Assembly (NCBI RefSeq): GCF_020035535.1
Contig: NZ_CP083349.1
Location: 3,727,501 to 3,791,500, forward strand
DNA: 64,000 bases
From: Ensifer adhaerens
GTDB lineage: Bacteria > Pseudomonadota > Alphaproteobacteria > Rhizobiales > Rhizobiaceae
Reading direction: 5' to 3'
Below are positions 1-10,713 of this stretch, piece by piece. Position numbers and translations under genes: made by a program. Numbering within the stretch: position 1 is the first letter of the stretch; each line of letters begins with the position of its first letter. The notes beneath the pieces are model-generated. The model saw nothing but the letters and a program-made list of their open reading frames with translations. It was not told where the DNA came from and ran no database searches.

Positions 1-606
1 GATGCGCCAGAAGATCTGGAAGAAGCTGGCGCCGTCGATCTGCGCCGCACGCACCAGTTCGGTCGGGAAGGCCTCGTAGTAGTTGCGGAAGTAGAGCGTC
101 GTGAAGCCGATGCCGTAGATGACATGGACGAAGATCAGGCCCCAGATCGAACCGGCAATCCCAAGGATGCCAAGGATGCGCGCCATCGGGATGAGCACGA
201 TCTGGAACGGGATGAAGCACGAGAGAAGCAGCATGCCGAAGAAGATGTTGGCACCCGGAAAGCGCCACTTCGTCAGCACGTAACCGTTGAGTGCGCCGAT
301 GATCGTCGAGATCGCCACGGCCGGAACGACCATCAGGATCGAGTTGATGAAGAAAGGTTTGAGGCCGGTTGGCTGCACGCCGATCTGCGCCGTCGACCAG
401 GCCTGAAGCCAGGGCTCGATCGTAAAGGTCTGCGGCAGGTTAAGCATGCCGCCCTGGCGGATCTCGTCGAGCGGCTTCACCGAGTTCACCAGCATCACGT
501 AGAGCGGCAGCAGCGAATAGAGCGCAAAGAGGATCAGCGCGGTATAGATCAACGCGCGGGTGAGGCGGTTGTGCGAGATGATGTTGTCTGGGCTCGGAGC
601 GCTCAT
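1..606 (-). CDS. Sugar ABC transporter permease, MalG-type (3' end outside window)
   Basis: Inner-membrane permease of a binding-protein-dependent sugar importer; 202 codons are visible and the C-terminus lies beyond the window edge. My translation begins MSAPSPDNIISHNRL, has a first membrane span near residues 18-42, and carries an EAA loop (EAFPTELVRAAQIDGAS), the site where the ATPase docks. The start is an ATG that overlaps the stop of the upstream permease as ATGA, so the two are translationally coupled. It belongs with the second permease and the GtsA-like binding protein upstream. The ATPase must lie outside the window. The substrate is probably glucose or a similar hexose, inferred from the binding protein only. 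Confidence 0.88.
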   Translation of the reverse strand, partial: MSAPSPDNIISHNRLTRALIYTALILFALYSLLPLYVMLVNSVKPLDEIRQGGMLNLPQTFTIEPWLQAWSTAQIGVQPTGLKPFFINSILMVVPAVAISTIIGALNGYVLTKWRFPGANIFFGMLLLSCFIPFQIVLIPMARILGILGIAGSIWGLIFVHVIYGIGFTTLYFRNYYEAFPTELVRAAQIDGASFFQIFWRI

Positions 607-1484
607 CAGCGTTTTGCTCCCCGGATTTCGGAATAGAGATAGGGCACGATGATCGAGAAGATCATCACCAGCATGATGATCGCCGAGGACGCGCCGATGC
701 CCATCTGGTTGCGGGTGAAGGTGTAGGAATACATGAATGTCGCCGGCAGTTCGGTCGCCTGGCCCGGGCCGCCGCCGGTGAGCGCGATGATCAGGTCGTA
801 GGCCTTGATCGCCAGATGCGCGAGCACCACGAAGGCCGATAGGAACACCGGCCGCATCAATGGAATGATGATCCGGCGATAGATCGTCGAGGTCTTGGCG
901 CCGTCGATCTGCGCCGCCTTGATGATCTCGTTGTCGACGCCGCGAAGGCCGGCCAGGAACATCGCCATGATGAAGCCGGTCGATTGCCAGACGGCAGCAA
1001 TGACAACGCAGTAGATCGCGTAGTTGCGATCCTTGATCCAGTTGAACGAGAAGCTCTCCCAGCCCCAGAGGTGCATGGTGTTCTCAAGGCCGATGCCGGG
1101 ATCGAGGAACCACTTCCAGGCCGTACCCGTAACGATGAAGGAAAGCGCCATCGGATAGAGATAGATCGGCCGCAGGAACCCTTCGGCGCGGATCTTCTGG
1201 TCGAGCAGGATCGCGAGCCCGAGGCCAAGCACGGAACAGATGGCGATGTAGAGCGCGGCGAAGATTGCCAGGTTGCTCACCGCCCGCCACCAGTGCGGCA
1301 GCGCCCACAGCTTCGCATAATTGCTCAAACCGACGAAATTGTAGGACGGCAGCATCTTGCTGTCCGTCATCGACAGAAAGCCGGTATAGGCAATGAAACC
1401 ATAGACAAAGATCAGGACGATAAGGAAGCTCGGGGCAAGGACCAGCTTCGGTATCAGGTCCTGCAGACGACTGCGGCTATCCAT
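606..1484 (-). CDS. Sugar ABC transporter permease, MalF-type
   Basis: Partner permease of the importer, 292 residues, with about six hydrophobic spans and an EAA loop near the C-terminus (NEIIKAAQIDGAKTSTIYRR). The N-terminus MDSRSRLQDLIPKLVLAP is typical of MalF/UgpA-type subunits without a large periplasmic loop. The stop overlaps the next permease's start by four bases. A RIME-like repeat separates it from the binding-protein gene, so the permeases may be expressed at a lower level than the binding protein. No strong ribosome binding site is visible in front of the ATG. Confidence 0.9.
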   Translation of the reverse strand: MDSRSRLQDLIPKLVLAPSFLIVLIFVYGFIAYTGFLSMTDSKMLPSYNFVGLSNYAKLWALPHWWRAVSNLAIFAALYIAICSVLGLGLAILLDQKIRAEGFLRPIYLYPMALSFIVTGTAWKWFLDPGIGLENTMHLWGWESFSFNWIKDRNYAIYCVVIAAVWQSTGFIMAMFLAGLRGVDNEIIKAAQIDGAKTSTIYRRIIIPLMRPVFLSAFVVLAHLAIKAYDLIIALTGGGPGQATELPATFMYSYTFTRNQMGIGASSAIIMLVMIFSIIVPYLYSEIRGAKR

Positions 1485-1638
1485 GAACGTTCACCACTTC
1501 TGGCGCGGCCGTCGGGAAATCCCCTATATCGGCATCCGCGCGAGGTTCTGGGTATCAAAGCGCCCTTCCCCGCGTCCCATTGGCCACGGCGGTTCGACGG
1601 CGCTTGCATGTCGGAATGGGTGTCCGGGGCGCCTGGCA

Positions 1639-1737
1639 GCGCCGCGCGTCTCTCAAGACGCGCTAAGGTCGCTTCAACACTTAAGTTGCTGCATAATTTT
1701 GTCCTCAAATCCAATGCGGATTTAAGGAATTATGCAG
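1639..1737. repeat. RIME-like intergenic mosaic element (two palindromes)
   Basis: Two hairpins in tandem. The first is GCGCGTC-TCTCAA-GACGCGC (1644-1663). The second (1689-1737) pairs CTGCATAATT...CCTCAAATCC with GGATTTAAGGAATTATGCAG, with four extra bases in the left arm. The layout (GC-rich palindrome, ~25-bp spacer, TGCAT...CCTTAAATC palindrome) matches what I recall of Rhizobium-specific intergenic mosaic elements. It lies between the binding protein and permease genes, where an mRNA hairpin could stabilise the upstream transcript. A related copy is at 19024-19114. Confidence 0.7.
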
Positions 1738-1759
1738 TACGCGCCCCGGAACGGGCCCG

Positions 1760-3004
1760 TTACTTCGCGGCCTCGACGGCCGAGACCAGTTCCTTGACGG
1801 CCTCTTCGGACGTCAGTTCGCCGTTGAACTCACGCGTCACGACGTCGTAGATCGCGTTCTTGACGGCAGCCGGGTTTGCATGGCCATGGGCCATGGAGCC
1901 GAAGAGCTTGCCGTTGCTGTTGGCTTCGGCCAAGTCCTTGATGCCCTTCTTGCCGCAAGCGTCGAAGGCCGTGTCAGGAACGTCGGTGCGGGCCGGGACC
2001 GAGCCCTTGACGACGTTGAATGCCGACTGGAAGGTCGGGCTTTCGATCGCCGAAGCCATGGCGAGCTGAGCCGGGACCTTGTCGTCGGCGACCTTGAACA
2101 TCGCAAACTGGTCGGAGTTGAAGGTGACGGACCCTTGCGTGCCCGGGAAGCGCATGCAGACGAAGTCGGTGCCCGGCACCTTCTTGGCCTTCAGGAATTC
2201 GCCCTTCGCCCAGTCGCCCATGAACTGCAGACCGGCCTTGTTCTCGATGACCATGGCGGAAGCGAGGTTCCAGTCGCGGCCCGAGAAGTTGTCGTCGACA
2301 TAGGAGCGCAGCTTCGTCATGCGATCGAAGGCTTCCTTCATCTTGTCGCCACCGAGCGCTGCAGGGTCGAGGTCGATGAAGGCCTGCTTGTAGAAGTCCG
2401 TGCCGAGCGAAAGTACCACGGCGTCGAAGATCGTCGCATCCTGCCAGGGCTGGCCGCCATGGGCGATCGGGGTGATCCCTTGAGCCTTGAAGTTGTCGAG
2501 CAAGGCAACCAGTTCGTCCCAGTTGGTCGGCTCCTTGCCGCCAGCCTTGTCGAGCGCTGCCTTGTTGATCCAGACCCAGTTGGTCGAGTGCACGTTGACC
2601 GGCGCTGCGATCCAATGGCCGTCATACTTCGAGAACTGCTGCAGGGCCGTCGGGATCACCTTGTCCCAGCCTTCCTTGGAAGCGGTCTCGTCGAGGTTGC
2701 CGAGTGCGCCTTCCTTGGCCCAGTCGAGAATATCGAAGCCGAGCATCTGCACGGCGGTCGGAGCGTTGCCCGCGGTGACGCGCGCGCGAAGCACGGTCAT
2801 GGCTTCCGTACCGCCACCGCCGGCGACCGGCATGTCGGTCCAGGTGATGCCCTTGCTTTCCAGGTCCTTCTTCAGAACGTCGAGCGCGGCTGCTTCGCCA
2901 CCGGACGTCCACCAGTGCAGAACTTCCACGTTTTCGGCTGCGCGCGCGGCGGTGGCCGCCATCATCAGCGCCACAACGGCCGTCGTCGTCATCAACTTGC
3001 GCAT
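1760..3004 (-). CDS. Sugar ABC transporter substrate-binding protein (GtsA-like)
   Basis: Periplasmic family-1 extracellular solute-binding protein, 414 residues, that captures the sugar and delivers it to the two permeases. A signal peptide ([22 protein letters not shown], cleavage about residue 22) precedes [19 protein letters not shown]. The segments [34 protein letters not shown] and GDWAKGEF resemble the Pseudomonas glucose-binding protein GtsA as I remember it, so glucose or mannose is the best guess. It is first in the operon. The promoter side faces a divergent LacI-family gene, and two ATTTAAAACGTT operators lie in the gap. An alpha-glucoside function cannot be excluded. Confidence 0.88.
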   Translation of the reverse strand: MRKLMTTTAVVALMMAATAARAAENVEVLHWWTSGGEAAALDVLKKDLESKGITWTDMPVAGGGGTEAMTVLRARVTAGNAPTAVQMLGFDILDWAKEGALGNLDETASKEGWDKVIPTALQQFSKYDGHWIAAPVNVHSTNWVWINKAALDKAGGKEPTNWDELVALLDNFKAQGITPIAHGGQPWQDATIFDAVVLSLGTDFYKQAFIDLDPAALGGDKMKEAFDRMTKLRSYVDDNFSGRDWNLASAMVIENKAGLQFMGDWAKGEFLKAKKVPGTDFVCMRFPGTQGSVTFNSDQFAMFKVADDKVPAQLAMASAIESPTFQSAFNVVKGSVPARTDVPDTAFDACGKKGIKDLAEANSNGKLFGSMAHGHANPAAVKNAIYDVVTREFNGELTSEEAVKELVSAVEAAK

Positions 3005-3085
3005 CGTTATCCTCCCGTTTGCAAGTTTTCGAAGTGGAACCTCCTTCCACCCCGGAATTCGCGCCGCTCTAGCCAGCGGCTGGCC

Positions 3086-3103
3086 ATTTAAAACGTTATA
3101 AAT
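3086..3103. promoter_or_regulatory. Putative LacI-family operator, proximal to the transporter
   Basis: ATTTAAAACGTTATAAAT is a palindrome with one mismatched pair and the CG centre typical of LacI-family sites. It lies 82 bp upstream of the binding-protein start and shares ATTTAAAACGTT with the second site at 3222. The probable ligand is the divergent LacI-family protein encoded from 3308. Confidence 0.6.
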
Positions 3104-3221
3104 TCAGCAAGTCAAGCATTCCGCAGTTTTGTATTTTAGCACCTTAAGAACCGTTTGAATTTACTGAATTATATAGCGCATGTTAGCTGCTGCGGTGCAA
3201 CAAACCATGCCGCAATGCGAG

Positions 3222-3239
3222 ATTTAAAACGTTTTCATG
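3222..3239. promoter_or_regulatory. Putative LacI-family operator, proximal to the regulator
   Basis: ATTTAAAACGTTTTCATG contains the perfect core AAAACGTTTT and shares its first 12 bases with the site at 3086. The centres are 136 bp apart, close to 13 helical turns, which would suit two operators held on one face of a DNA loop. No other gene lies in this 303-bp divergent region. Confidence 0.55.
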
Positions 3240-3307
3240 ATTCGATTGCCTAAGCGTTCGCACCACGTTACAAAACCCGCTCTCACCCGCTCTCAGGATG
3301 ACTAGCA

Positions 3308-4372
3308 TTGGCCGATCCCTCCAAGCCCGCCCACCACGAAGACGGTGGCTCCACCGCCAAGCGCGGCAAGCCGACTCTTCGCACGATCGCGGAAATCACC
3401 GGCCTTGCGGTCACCACCGTTTCGCGCGCCCTCTCCGACGCGCCACAGATTTCGCTCGATACCCGCAAGCGGGTGCGTGAGGTCGCCGACGAGATCGGCT
3501 ATTCGCCCGACCGTGCCGCCCAGCGCCTGAAGACCGGCCGCACCAATGTCATCGGCGTGCTGCTCGATCCGCACGAAGAAATCCTCGGCTACGGCACCTC
3601 GATCATGAGCGGCATCGCCAAGGCGCTGCAGGGCACCGCCTACCACCTGATCGTCATGCCGAACTTCCTGAACTCGACCAATGTCGAAGCGGTCAACTAC
3701 ATCACCCGCAACGCGATGGCCGATGGATTGATCTTCTCGCGCACGGAACCGCTCGATCCGCGTGTCCGGCTGCTCTCCGATCTCGGCTTTCCCTTCGTCA
3801 CCCATGGGCGCACGGAGCTCTCGACCCCGCATCCCTATGTCGACTACGACAACTTCACTTTTTCCTACCAGGCGACCAAACGCCTGATCGCCAAGGGCAG
3901 GCGTAAACCTGCGCTCATCAGCGGCCCGACCGATTTCACCTTCGCCGGCCATCTGCAGCACGGCTTCATGACCGCGGTGCGCGAGGCCGGTTGCGCCTAC
4001 GAGATCCTCACCGGCATCGACCTCGACAGCCCCGCCGGCGCTATCCGCGACCGTATCCGCCAGCGCTATGCCGAGCCCGATCCGCCGGATAGTTTCATGT
4101 GCGGCGGCGAAGTCTGCGCGCTCGCGACCATCACCGGCATGAGCGATTGCGGGCTTACGCTCGGACGCGAGTACGACATCGTCGCCAAACAGACCTCGCA
4201 TCTGTTGAGCGCCATTCAGCCGCAGGTCGAGACGATCTACGAAGACCTGACGGTGACCGGCGAAGACATGGGCCGGGTGCTCCTGCAGAAGATCGGCGGC
4301 GAGAGCGACGTCAGCAAGCTGCAACTGCTTCTCTGTCCGCAGATTCCATCGAGCTTCGACACGGCCGGCTGA
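3308..4372 (+). CDS. LacI-family transcriptional regulator (AglR-like)
   Basis: Repressor-type regulator of 354 residues. The LacI helix-turn-helix and hinge run over about residues 23-75 (TLRTIAEITGLAVTTVSRAL, then GYSPDRAAQRLKTGRTNVIG), followed by a periplasmic-binding-protein-like effector domain. The start is TTG: no ATG or GTG precedes the HTH in this frame, and AGGA sits nine bases upstream. It diverges from the sugar ABC transporter and probably represses it and itself through the two sites in the gap. Resemblance to AglR of S. meliloti is from memory, so no gene symbol is given. Confidence 0.88.
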   Translation: MADPSKPAHHEDGGSTAKRGKPTLRTIAEITGLAVTTVSRALSDAPQISLDTRKRVREVADEIGYSPDRAAQRLKTGRTNVIGVLLDPHEEILGYGTSIMSGIAKALQGTAYHLIVMPNFLNSTNVEAVNYITRNAMADGLIFSRTEPLDPRVRLLSDLGFPFVTHGRTELSTPHPYVDYDNFTFSYQATKRLIAKGRRKPALISGPTDFTFAGHLQHGFMTAVREAGCAYEILTGIDLDSPAGAIRDRIRQRYAEPDPPDSFMCGGEVCALATITGMSDCGLTLGREYDIVAKQTSHLLSAIQPQVETIYEDLTVTGEDMGRVLLQKIGGESDVSKLQLLLCPQIPSSFDTAG

Positions 4373-4383
4373 GCGGACGAACA

Positions 4384-4410
4384 CGGCACGCGAGGCGGCG
4401 TCGCGTGCCG
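4384..4410. terminator. Bidirectional hairpin between convergent genes
   Basis: CGGCACGCGA pairs perfectly with TCGCGTGCCG around a 7-base loop. It lies between the LacI gene and the converging aldehyde dehydrogenase operon. There is no long U-run on either strand, so termination efficiency is uncertain. Confidence 0.5.
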
Positions 4411-4465
4411 CTGCCTCCTGCCCAATTGTCCCCCCCGTCGTCCGCATGTCCTCTCCTCCCCTGTT

Positions 4466-5980
4466 TCAGCCTTGGCGCGGCATCCACCAGCCGGTGCGCG
4501 GCCCCATATGCATGTTGAGCGTCTTGGTCTCGGTGTAATCCTCGACCGAATGCCGGCCGAGTTCACGGCCAAGGCCGGACTGGCGATAACCGCCGAAGGG
4601 TAGTTCGGACGCACCGTCCATAAAGGTGTTCATCCAGATGGTGCCGGCGCGCACACGGCGGCCGATCGTCAGGCAGGTGTCGAAATCGCGGCTCCAGACG
4701 CCGGCCGAAAGGCCGTAGTCGATCGCATTGGCGATGCGGATCGCCTCCTCGGTCGTTTCGAATGTCAGCACCGAAAGAACCGGACCAAAGACTTCCTCGC
4801 GCGCCACCGCCATGTCCGGCCGCACGCCCGAAAGGATCGTCGGCGCCATGAACTGACCCATGCCCAGATCGAGCGCCGTGCCGCCATGAGCAACCGCTGC
4901 ACCGTCCTTGGAAGCAGCAGAAACATAGCCGGCGATCTTTTCCAGATGCTGCGGCGTGATGATCGCGCCGACCTGGGTTTCCGGGTCAAGCGGATCTCCG
5001 ACCTTCACCTTGGCCGAGAGCTCGGCGATGCGGCGCGTGACCTCGTCGGCGATTTCGCGATGCAGGATCAGCCGCGAGCCGGCATTGCAGCATTCGCCGG
5101 CATTGAAGTAGGCACCGAAGACAGCCGCATCGATGAATTCGTCGAGATTGGCGTCCGGGAAGACGATCTGTGGGTTCTTGCCGCCGAGTTCGAGCGAGAC
5201 TTTCTTCAGCGTCTGCGCAGCATTGGCCATGGTCAGGCGGCCGACGCCGGTCGAGCCGGTAAAGGACACCATATCGACGTCCGAATGCGTCGTCATCGGC
5301 GCACCGACCTCCGGCCCCGTGCCGGTGATGATGTTGACGACACCGGCGGGAACGCCGGCGGCTTCCAGAATTTCACCGAGCAGCAGCGTCGAGGCTGACG
5401 TCAGTTCGGACGGTTTGACGACAGTCGTGCAGCCCGCCGCAAGCGCAAAAGGAAGCTTCTGGCTGACGATCAGGAACGGGAAGTTCCAGGGCGTGATGAT
5501 CGAGACGACACCGATCGCCTCACGCAGCACGACGCCAAGCGTGCCGTCACCGAGCGTGTTATAGCTTTCACCGTGCAGGTCGCGGGCGAGAGCTGCGGCG
5601 TAGCGCCAGATATCGGCGGCACCGCCCAGTTCGCCCTTGGCCTGGCTGATCGGCTTGCCGGATTCGATTGCATCGAGATAGGCGAGTTCATCAGCGCGCT
5701 CGGCAATGATGTCAGCGGCGCGCAGCAGCACCAGCGAGCGCTGCGAAGCGGTCATGTGCGGCCAGCTGCCGTCATCGAAAGCGCGGCGGGCCGCAGCAAT
5801 CGCCTTTTCGGCGTCGGCCTTGGTGCCCGCCTGATAGCGGCTGACGACGACACCATGACCGGGCGCCACACGCTCGATCGTGCGCCCTTCGGCGCTGTCC
5901 ACCCATTTGCCGTCGATCAGCATCTGGAAGGCGCGGATCTTATGGTCGCCGAGCGCCTTGGGTTTCACGAACACGGTCAT
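4466..5980 (-). CDS. NAD(P)-dependent aldehyde dehydrogenase
   Basis: Oxidises an aldehyde to an acid; 504 residues, the usual length for the family. Visible catalytic elements are PWNFPF (Asn166), ELGGKNP (Glu264, general base), FTGSTGVG (cofactor binding) and FNAGECCNAGSR (nucleophile Cys298). It resembles betaine/aromatic semialdehyde dehydrogenases, but the substrate cannot be read from sequence. The ATG follows the hydratase stop directly (TAA-ATG, no gap) with GGGAGAA upstream, so it is the last gene of the LacI-led operon. It probably oxidises an aldehyde formed in that pathway. Confidence 0.9.
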   Translation of the reverse strand: MTVFVKPKALGDHKIRAFQMLIDGKWVDSAEGRTIERVAPGHGVVVSRYQAGTKADAEKAIAAARRAFDDGSWPHMTASQRSLVLLRAADIIAERADELAYLDAIESGKPISQAKGELGGAADIWRYAAALARDLHGESYNTLGDGTLGVVLREAIGVVSIITPWNFPFLIVSQKLPFALAAGCTTVVKPSELTSASTLLLGEILEAAGVPAGVVNIITGTGPEVGAPMTTHSDVDMVSFTGSTGVGRLTMANAAQTLKKVSLELGGKNPQIVFPDANLDEFIDAAVFGAYFNAGECCNAGSRLILHREIADEVTRRIAELSAKVKVGDPLDPETQVGAIITPQHLEKIAGYVSAASKDGAAVAHGGTALDLGMGQFMAPTILSGVRPDMAVAREEVFGPVLSVLTFETTEEAIRIANAIDYGLSAGVWSRDFDTCLTIGRRVRAGTIWMNTFMDGASELPFGGYRQSGLGRELGRHSVEDYTETKTLNMHMGPRTGWWMPRQG

Positions 5981-6760
5981 TTACCATTCTCCCTTGAATT
6001 GGGCTTGACGCTTCTGCGAGAACGCGGCGACACCCTCCTTGAGATCGCCGGTCTTGGCGACGAGGATCGAGCCGAGCGCTTCGACAGCAGCTCCGTTGTC
6101 TTCGCCATTCGCCGAAGCGAGCATCAGTTTCGAAATTTCGAGCGCCGCAGGGCCACGCTTGGCGACACGCGCCGCATAGTCACGAGCAGCAGTCAGCACC
6201 GCGCCGGTCTCGACGACGGCATCGACCAAACCCTCATTGCGGGCAACCTCGGCCGTGAACATCTCGCCGCCAAGCACCATGCGCCGGACGATCTGTGCGC
6301 CAAAGCGAGAGACCAGACGCTGCGTGCCCGACCAGCCGGGCACCATGCCGAGGCTCGTCTCCGGCAGGCCAATCTTGATCTGCACTTCCGCCAGACGGAT
6401 ATCGGCGGCCGCCGCTAGCTCCAGCCCGCCGCCAAGCGCGTGGCCGTTGAGGGCCGCGATGACAGGCATTCGCAGCGTCGCCAGCCGCTCGAACACACGA
6501 TGACCGAAACGCACCCAGTCATGCCCGAACGCAGGTGCATCCATGCCGCCCCAGGCCTTGATGTCGCCGCCGGCGGAAAATGCCTTTCCCTCGCCGGTCA
6601 GGATGACGACGCGGATATTGCGGTCGGCTTCGACCGTATCGCAGGCGGACGCCAGCGCCTTCAGCATGTCAATGTCGAAGGCATTGAGCTTGTCCGGACG
6701 GGCAACCGTCATGGTCGCGATCGGTCCTTCGACCTCGATGCGGATACGGCCTTCAGCCAC
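5981..6760 (-). CDS. Enoyl-CoA hydratase/isomerase family protein
   Basis: Crotonase-fold protein of 259 residues that hydrates or isomerises an acyl-CoA. The signatures ALNGHALGGGLELAAAADIR and GEGKAFSAGGDIKAWGG form the oxyanion hole and CoA pocket. I chose the GTG start at 6760 because GGGGAGG lies five bases upstream. A TTG at 6775 is in frame but would overlap that ribosome binding site. The gene overlaps the 3' end of the CoA-transferase by eight bases, so the two are coupled: the transferase would load CoA and this enzyme would act on the thioester. Confidence 0.88.
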   Translation of the reverse strand: MAEGRIRIEVEGPIATMTVARPDKLNAFDIDMLKALASACDTVEADRNIRVVILTGEGKAFSAGGDIKAWGGMDAPAFGHDWVRFGHRVFERLATLRMPVIAALNGHALGGGLELAAAADIRLAEVQIKIGLPETSLGMVPGWSGTQRLVSRFGAQIVRRMVLGGEMFTAEVARNEGLVDAVVETGAVLTAARDYAARVAKRGPAALEISKLMLASANGEDNGAAVEALGSILVAKTGDLKEGVAAFSQKRQAQFKGEW

Positions 6761-8372
6761 GGTCGCCTCCCCCAATCCGGCGCGCCGGCTTCTTCGGCAG
6801 TTCCAGCCCGATCAGACCTTCCGCAAAAAGCGCCGCGTCCATGGTCTTCAGCCCGTCGGAAACGATCAGCGAGAATTCCGACTGGTCGAGGATATGGGCC
6901 TGCAGATCGACGCCCGGGGCGATCTCCGTCAGCATCACACCCTCAGGCGTCAGCTTCATCACGCAGCGTTCGGTCACATAGGTGATGTCCTGGCCCTGCT
7001 CGATGCCGCGGCGGCCAGAGAAGGTGACGTGCTCGACTTCGTTGACCAGCTTCTTGAGCTTGCCTTCCTTCTCGATCACCAGCTTGCCATCGGCGATCGC
7101 GAGCTTGGCGCCGGCATTGAACATGCCGGAGAAGACGATCTTCTTTGCACGTGCCGTGATGTCGACGAAACCGCCGGCGCCGGCCGTCACATGCGGACGG
7201 AAGGAGAGTTTTGACACGTTGACCGAGCCGTTGCGGTCGATCTCGAGGAAGGAAAGCAGCGAGGCATCGAAGCCAGCGCCCTGGAAATAGGTGAACTGGT
7301 AAGGCGAGGGCATGAAGGCATCGGCGTTGGAAGCGCAGCCGAAGGCGAAATCGAGCAACGGCACGCCGCCGACGGCACCCTGCTCTATCACCCAGGTAAC
7401 GGCACCGTGCAGGCCTTCTTCGAGCAGGATACGTGGCACATTGGCCGAAATGCCGAAACCGAGATTGACGGCGCTGCCGGCCTCGAGTTCCTGCGCAACG
7501 CGGCGGGCGATCACCTTCTGGATGTTGAATTCCGGAACCCGGAAACTGTCGAGCGGCCGGAAGATCTCGCCTGAAATCGCCGGATCGTAGAGCGTCTGGG
7601 TCGTCTGCTTCTGGTCGGGGTCGACGATGACATAATCCACCAGCACACCCGGCACCCGCACGTCATGCGGCTTCAGCGAGCCTTCCTTGGTGATGCGTTT
7701 GACCTGGGCAATGACGATGCCGCCATTGTTGCGGGCGGCGAGCGCCTGGTCGAGACCGCCGAGATAGGCGCCCTCGTGCTCATAGGTGAGGTTGCCACGC
7801 TCGTCCGCCGTCGTCGCGCGGATGATTGCCACCTGCGGTGCGATCGCCTTGAAATAGAGCCAGTCCTCACCTTCGAACGAGACCTTCTTCACGACGGGCT
7901 CGGCCGCAGCCGAAGCATTCATGGCGCAGCCTTCGCGCGACGGATCGACGAAAGTATCGAGGCCGACCTTGGTCAGCACGCCCGGCCGCTTGGCTGCGGC
8001 CTCGCGGTGCATGTCGAAGAGGATGCCGGAGGGCACATTGTAGGCAGCCACCTCGTCAGCGCCGATCATCTGCCAGATCAGCGGCGGCTCCGCACTCGAC
8101 GGACCGGAAGGATAGGAACCGCCGATGATCCTTTTCAGGAGGCCTTTCCTGGCGATGTAGTCGACGCCCCTGATGCCGCTCATGTCGCCGGCGGCAATCG
8201 GATGCAGCGTCGTCAGGTCGCGGGGGTGGCCGGTCATCTCGAAGCGCTCGCCGATCGCCTTCAACATCAGGTCGGGGCAGCCGAGGCCACTGGACGAGGA
8301 GACCGAAACCACGGCGCCATCCGGGATCAGGGCGGCCGCTTCGGCCGGCGAGATGTGCTTGTTCATCGACAT
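6753..8372 (-). CDS. Acyl-CoA:acetate/3-ketoacid CoA-transferase (fused subunits)
   Basis: Single-chain CoA-transferase of 539 residues with both halves of the family-I fold fused, as in YdiF/propionate CoA-transferases. It activates a short carboxylate, possibly a 3-oxoacid. The N-terminus MSMNKHISPAEAAALIPDGAVVSV begins the alpha half, and the beta half includes NLGFGISANVP and WVIEQGAVGGVPL. In this family the catalytic Glu forms a CoA thioester and EQGAVGG is a plausible location. The frame stays open 5' of this start, but the upstream part is arginine-rich and lies over the preceding gene, so I start at 8372, four bases after the Gfo/Idh stop. Confidence 0.9.
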   Translation of the reverse strand: MSMNKHISPAEAAALIPDGAVVSVSSSSGLGCPDLMLKAIGERFEMTGHPRDLTTLHPIAAGDMSGIRGVDYIARKGLLKRIIGGSYPSGPSSAEPPLIWQMIGADEVAAYNVPSGILFDMHREAAAKRPGVLTKVGLDTFVDPSREGCAMNASAAAEPVVKKVSFEGEDWLYFKAIAPQVAIIRATTADERGNLTYEHEGAYLGGLDQALAARNNGGIVIAQVKRITKEGSLKPHDVRVPGVLVDYVIVDPDQKQTTQTLYDPAISGEIFRPLDSFRVPEFNIQKVIARRVAQELEAGSAVNLGFGISANVPRILLEEGLHGAVTWVIEQGAVGGVPLLDFAFGCASNADAFMPSPYQFTYFQGAGFDASLLSFLEIDRNGSVNVSKLSFRPHVTAGAGGFVDITARAKKIVFSGMFNAGAKLAIADGKLVIEKEGKLKKLVNEVEHVTFSGRRGIEQGQDITYVTERCVMKLTPEGVMLTEIAPGVDLQAHILDQSEFSLIVSDGLKTMDAALFAEGLIGLELPKKPARRIGGGDRG

Positions 8373-8376
8373 CAGT

Positions 8377-10415
<2,039 letters not shown>

Positions 10416-10455
10416 AGCATCCTCCCGAACTTTCTTGCCCGCTTTTCTCTTTCAT

Positions 10456-10473
10456 AATTGGAACGTTCCAATT
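10456..10473. promoter_or_regulatory. LacI-family operator O1, perfect 18-bp palindrome
   Basis: AATTGGAACGTTCCAATT is fully self-complementary with a CG centre. It lies 40 bp upstream of the LacI operon start, where it could block the promoter. This is the strongest of the three related sites. Confidence 0.75.
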
Positions 10474-10659
10474 CCGTCAAGAGTTGGCTGATCACTTTTT
10501 TCTCGCCCAGGGACACCGAACGCAACGTCATGAGACCTCAAGGGCGCGCATTCTTGAGCGATGTCGTCTATAATTATTATTAAAAACAACGACATAATGA
10601 CATGTTGCCGATCGCCGAAGAAGTACGCCACCCCATCCGAAAAACAATGCCGCTTGCCA

Positions 10660-10675
10660 TTTGGAACGATCCAAA
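10660..10675. promoter_or_regulatory. LacI-family operator O2 upstream of the DUF993 gene
   Basis: TTTGGAACGATCCAAA is a 16-bp palindrome with one mismatched pair. It lies 38 bp upstream of the DUF993 start, a mirror position to O1. The 298-bp divergent region holding O1 and O2 contains an AT-rich stretch (10567-10600) that could hold a promoter, and no other gene. Confidence 0.65.
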
Positions 10676-10713
10676 GTATTTCAAGGCAAACTTCCGCGGA
10701 GGAACCGACCCCA

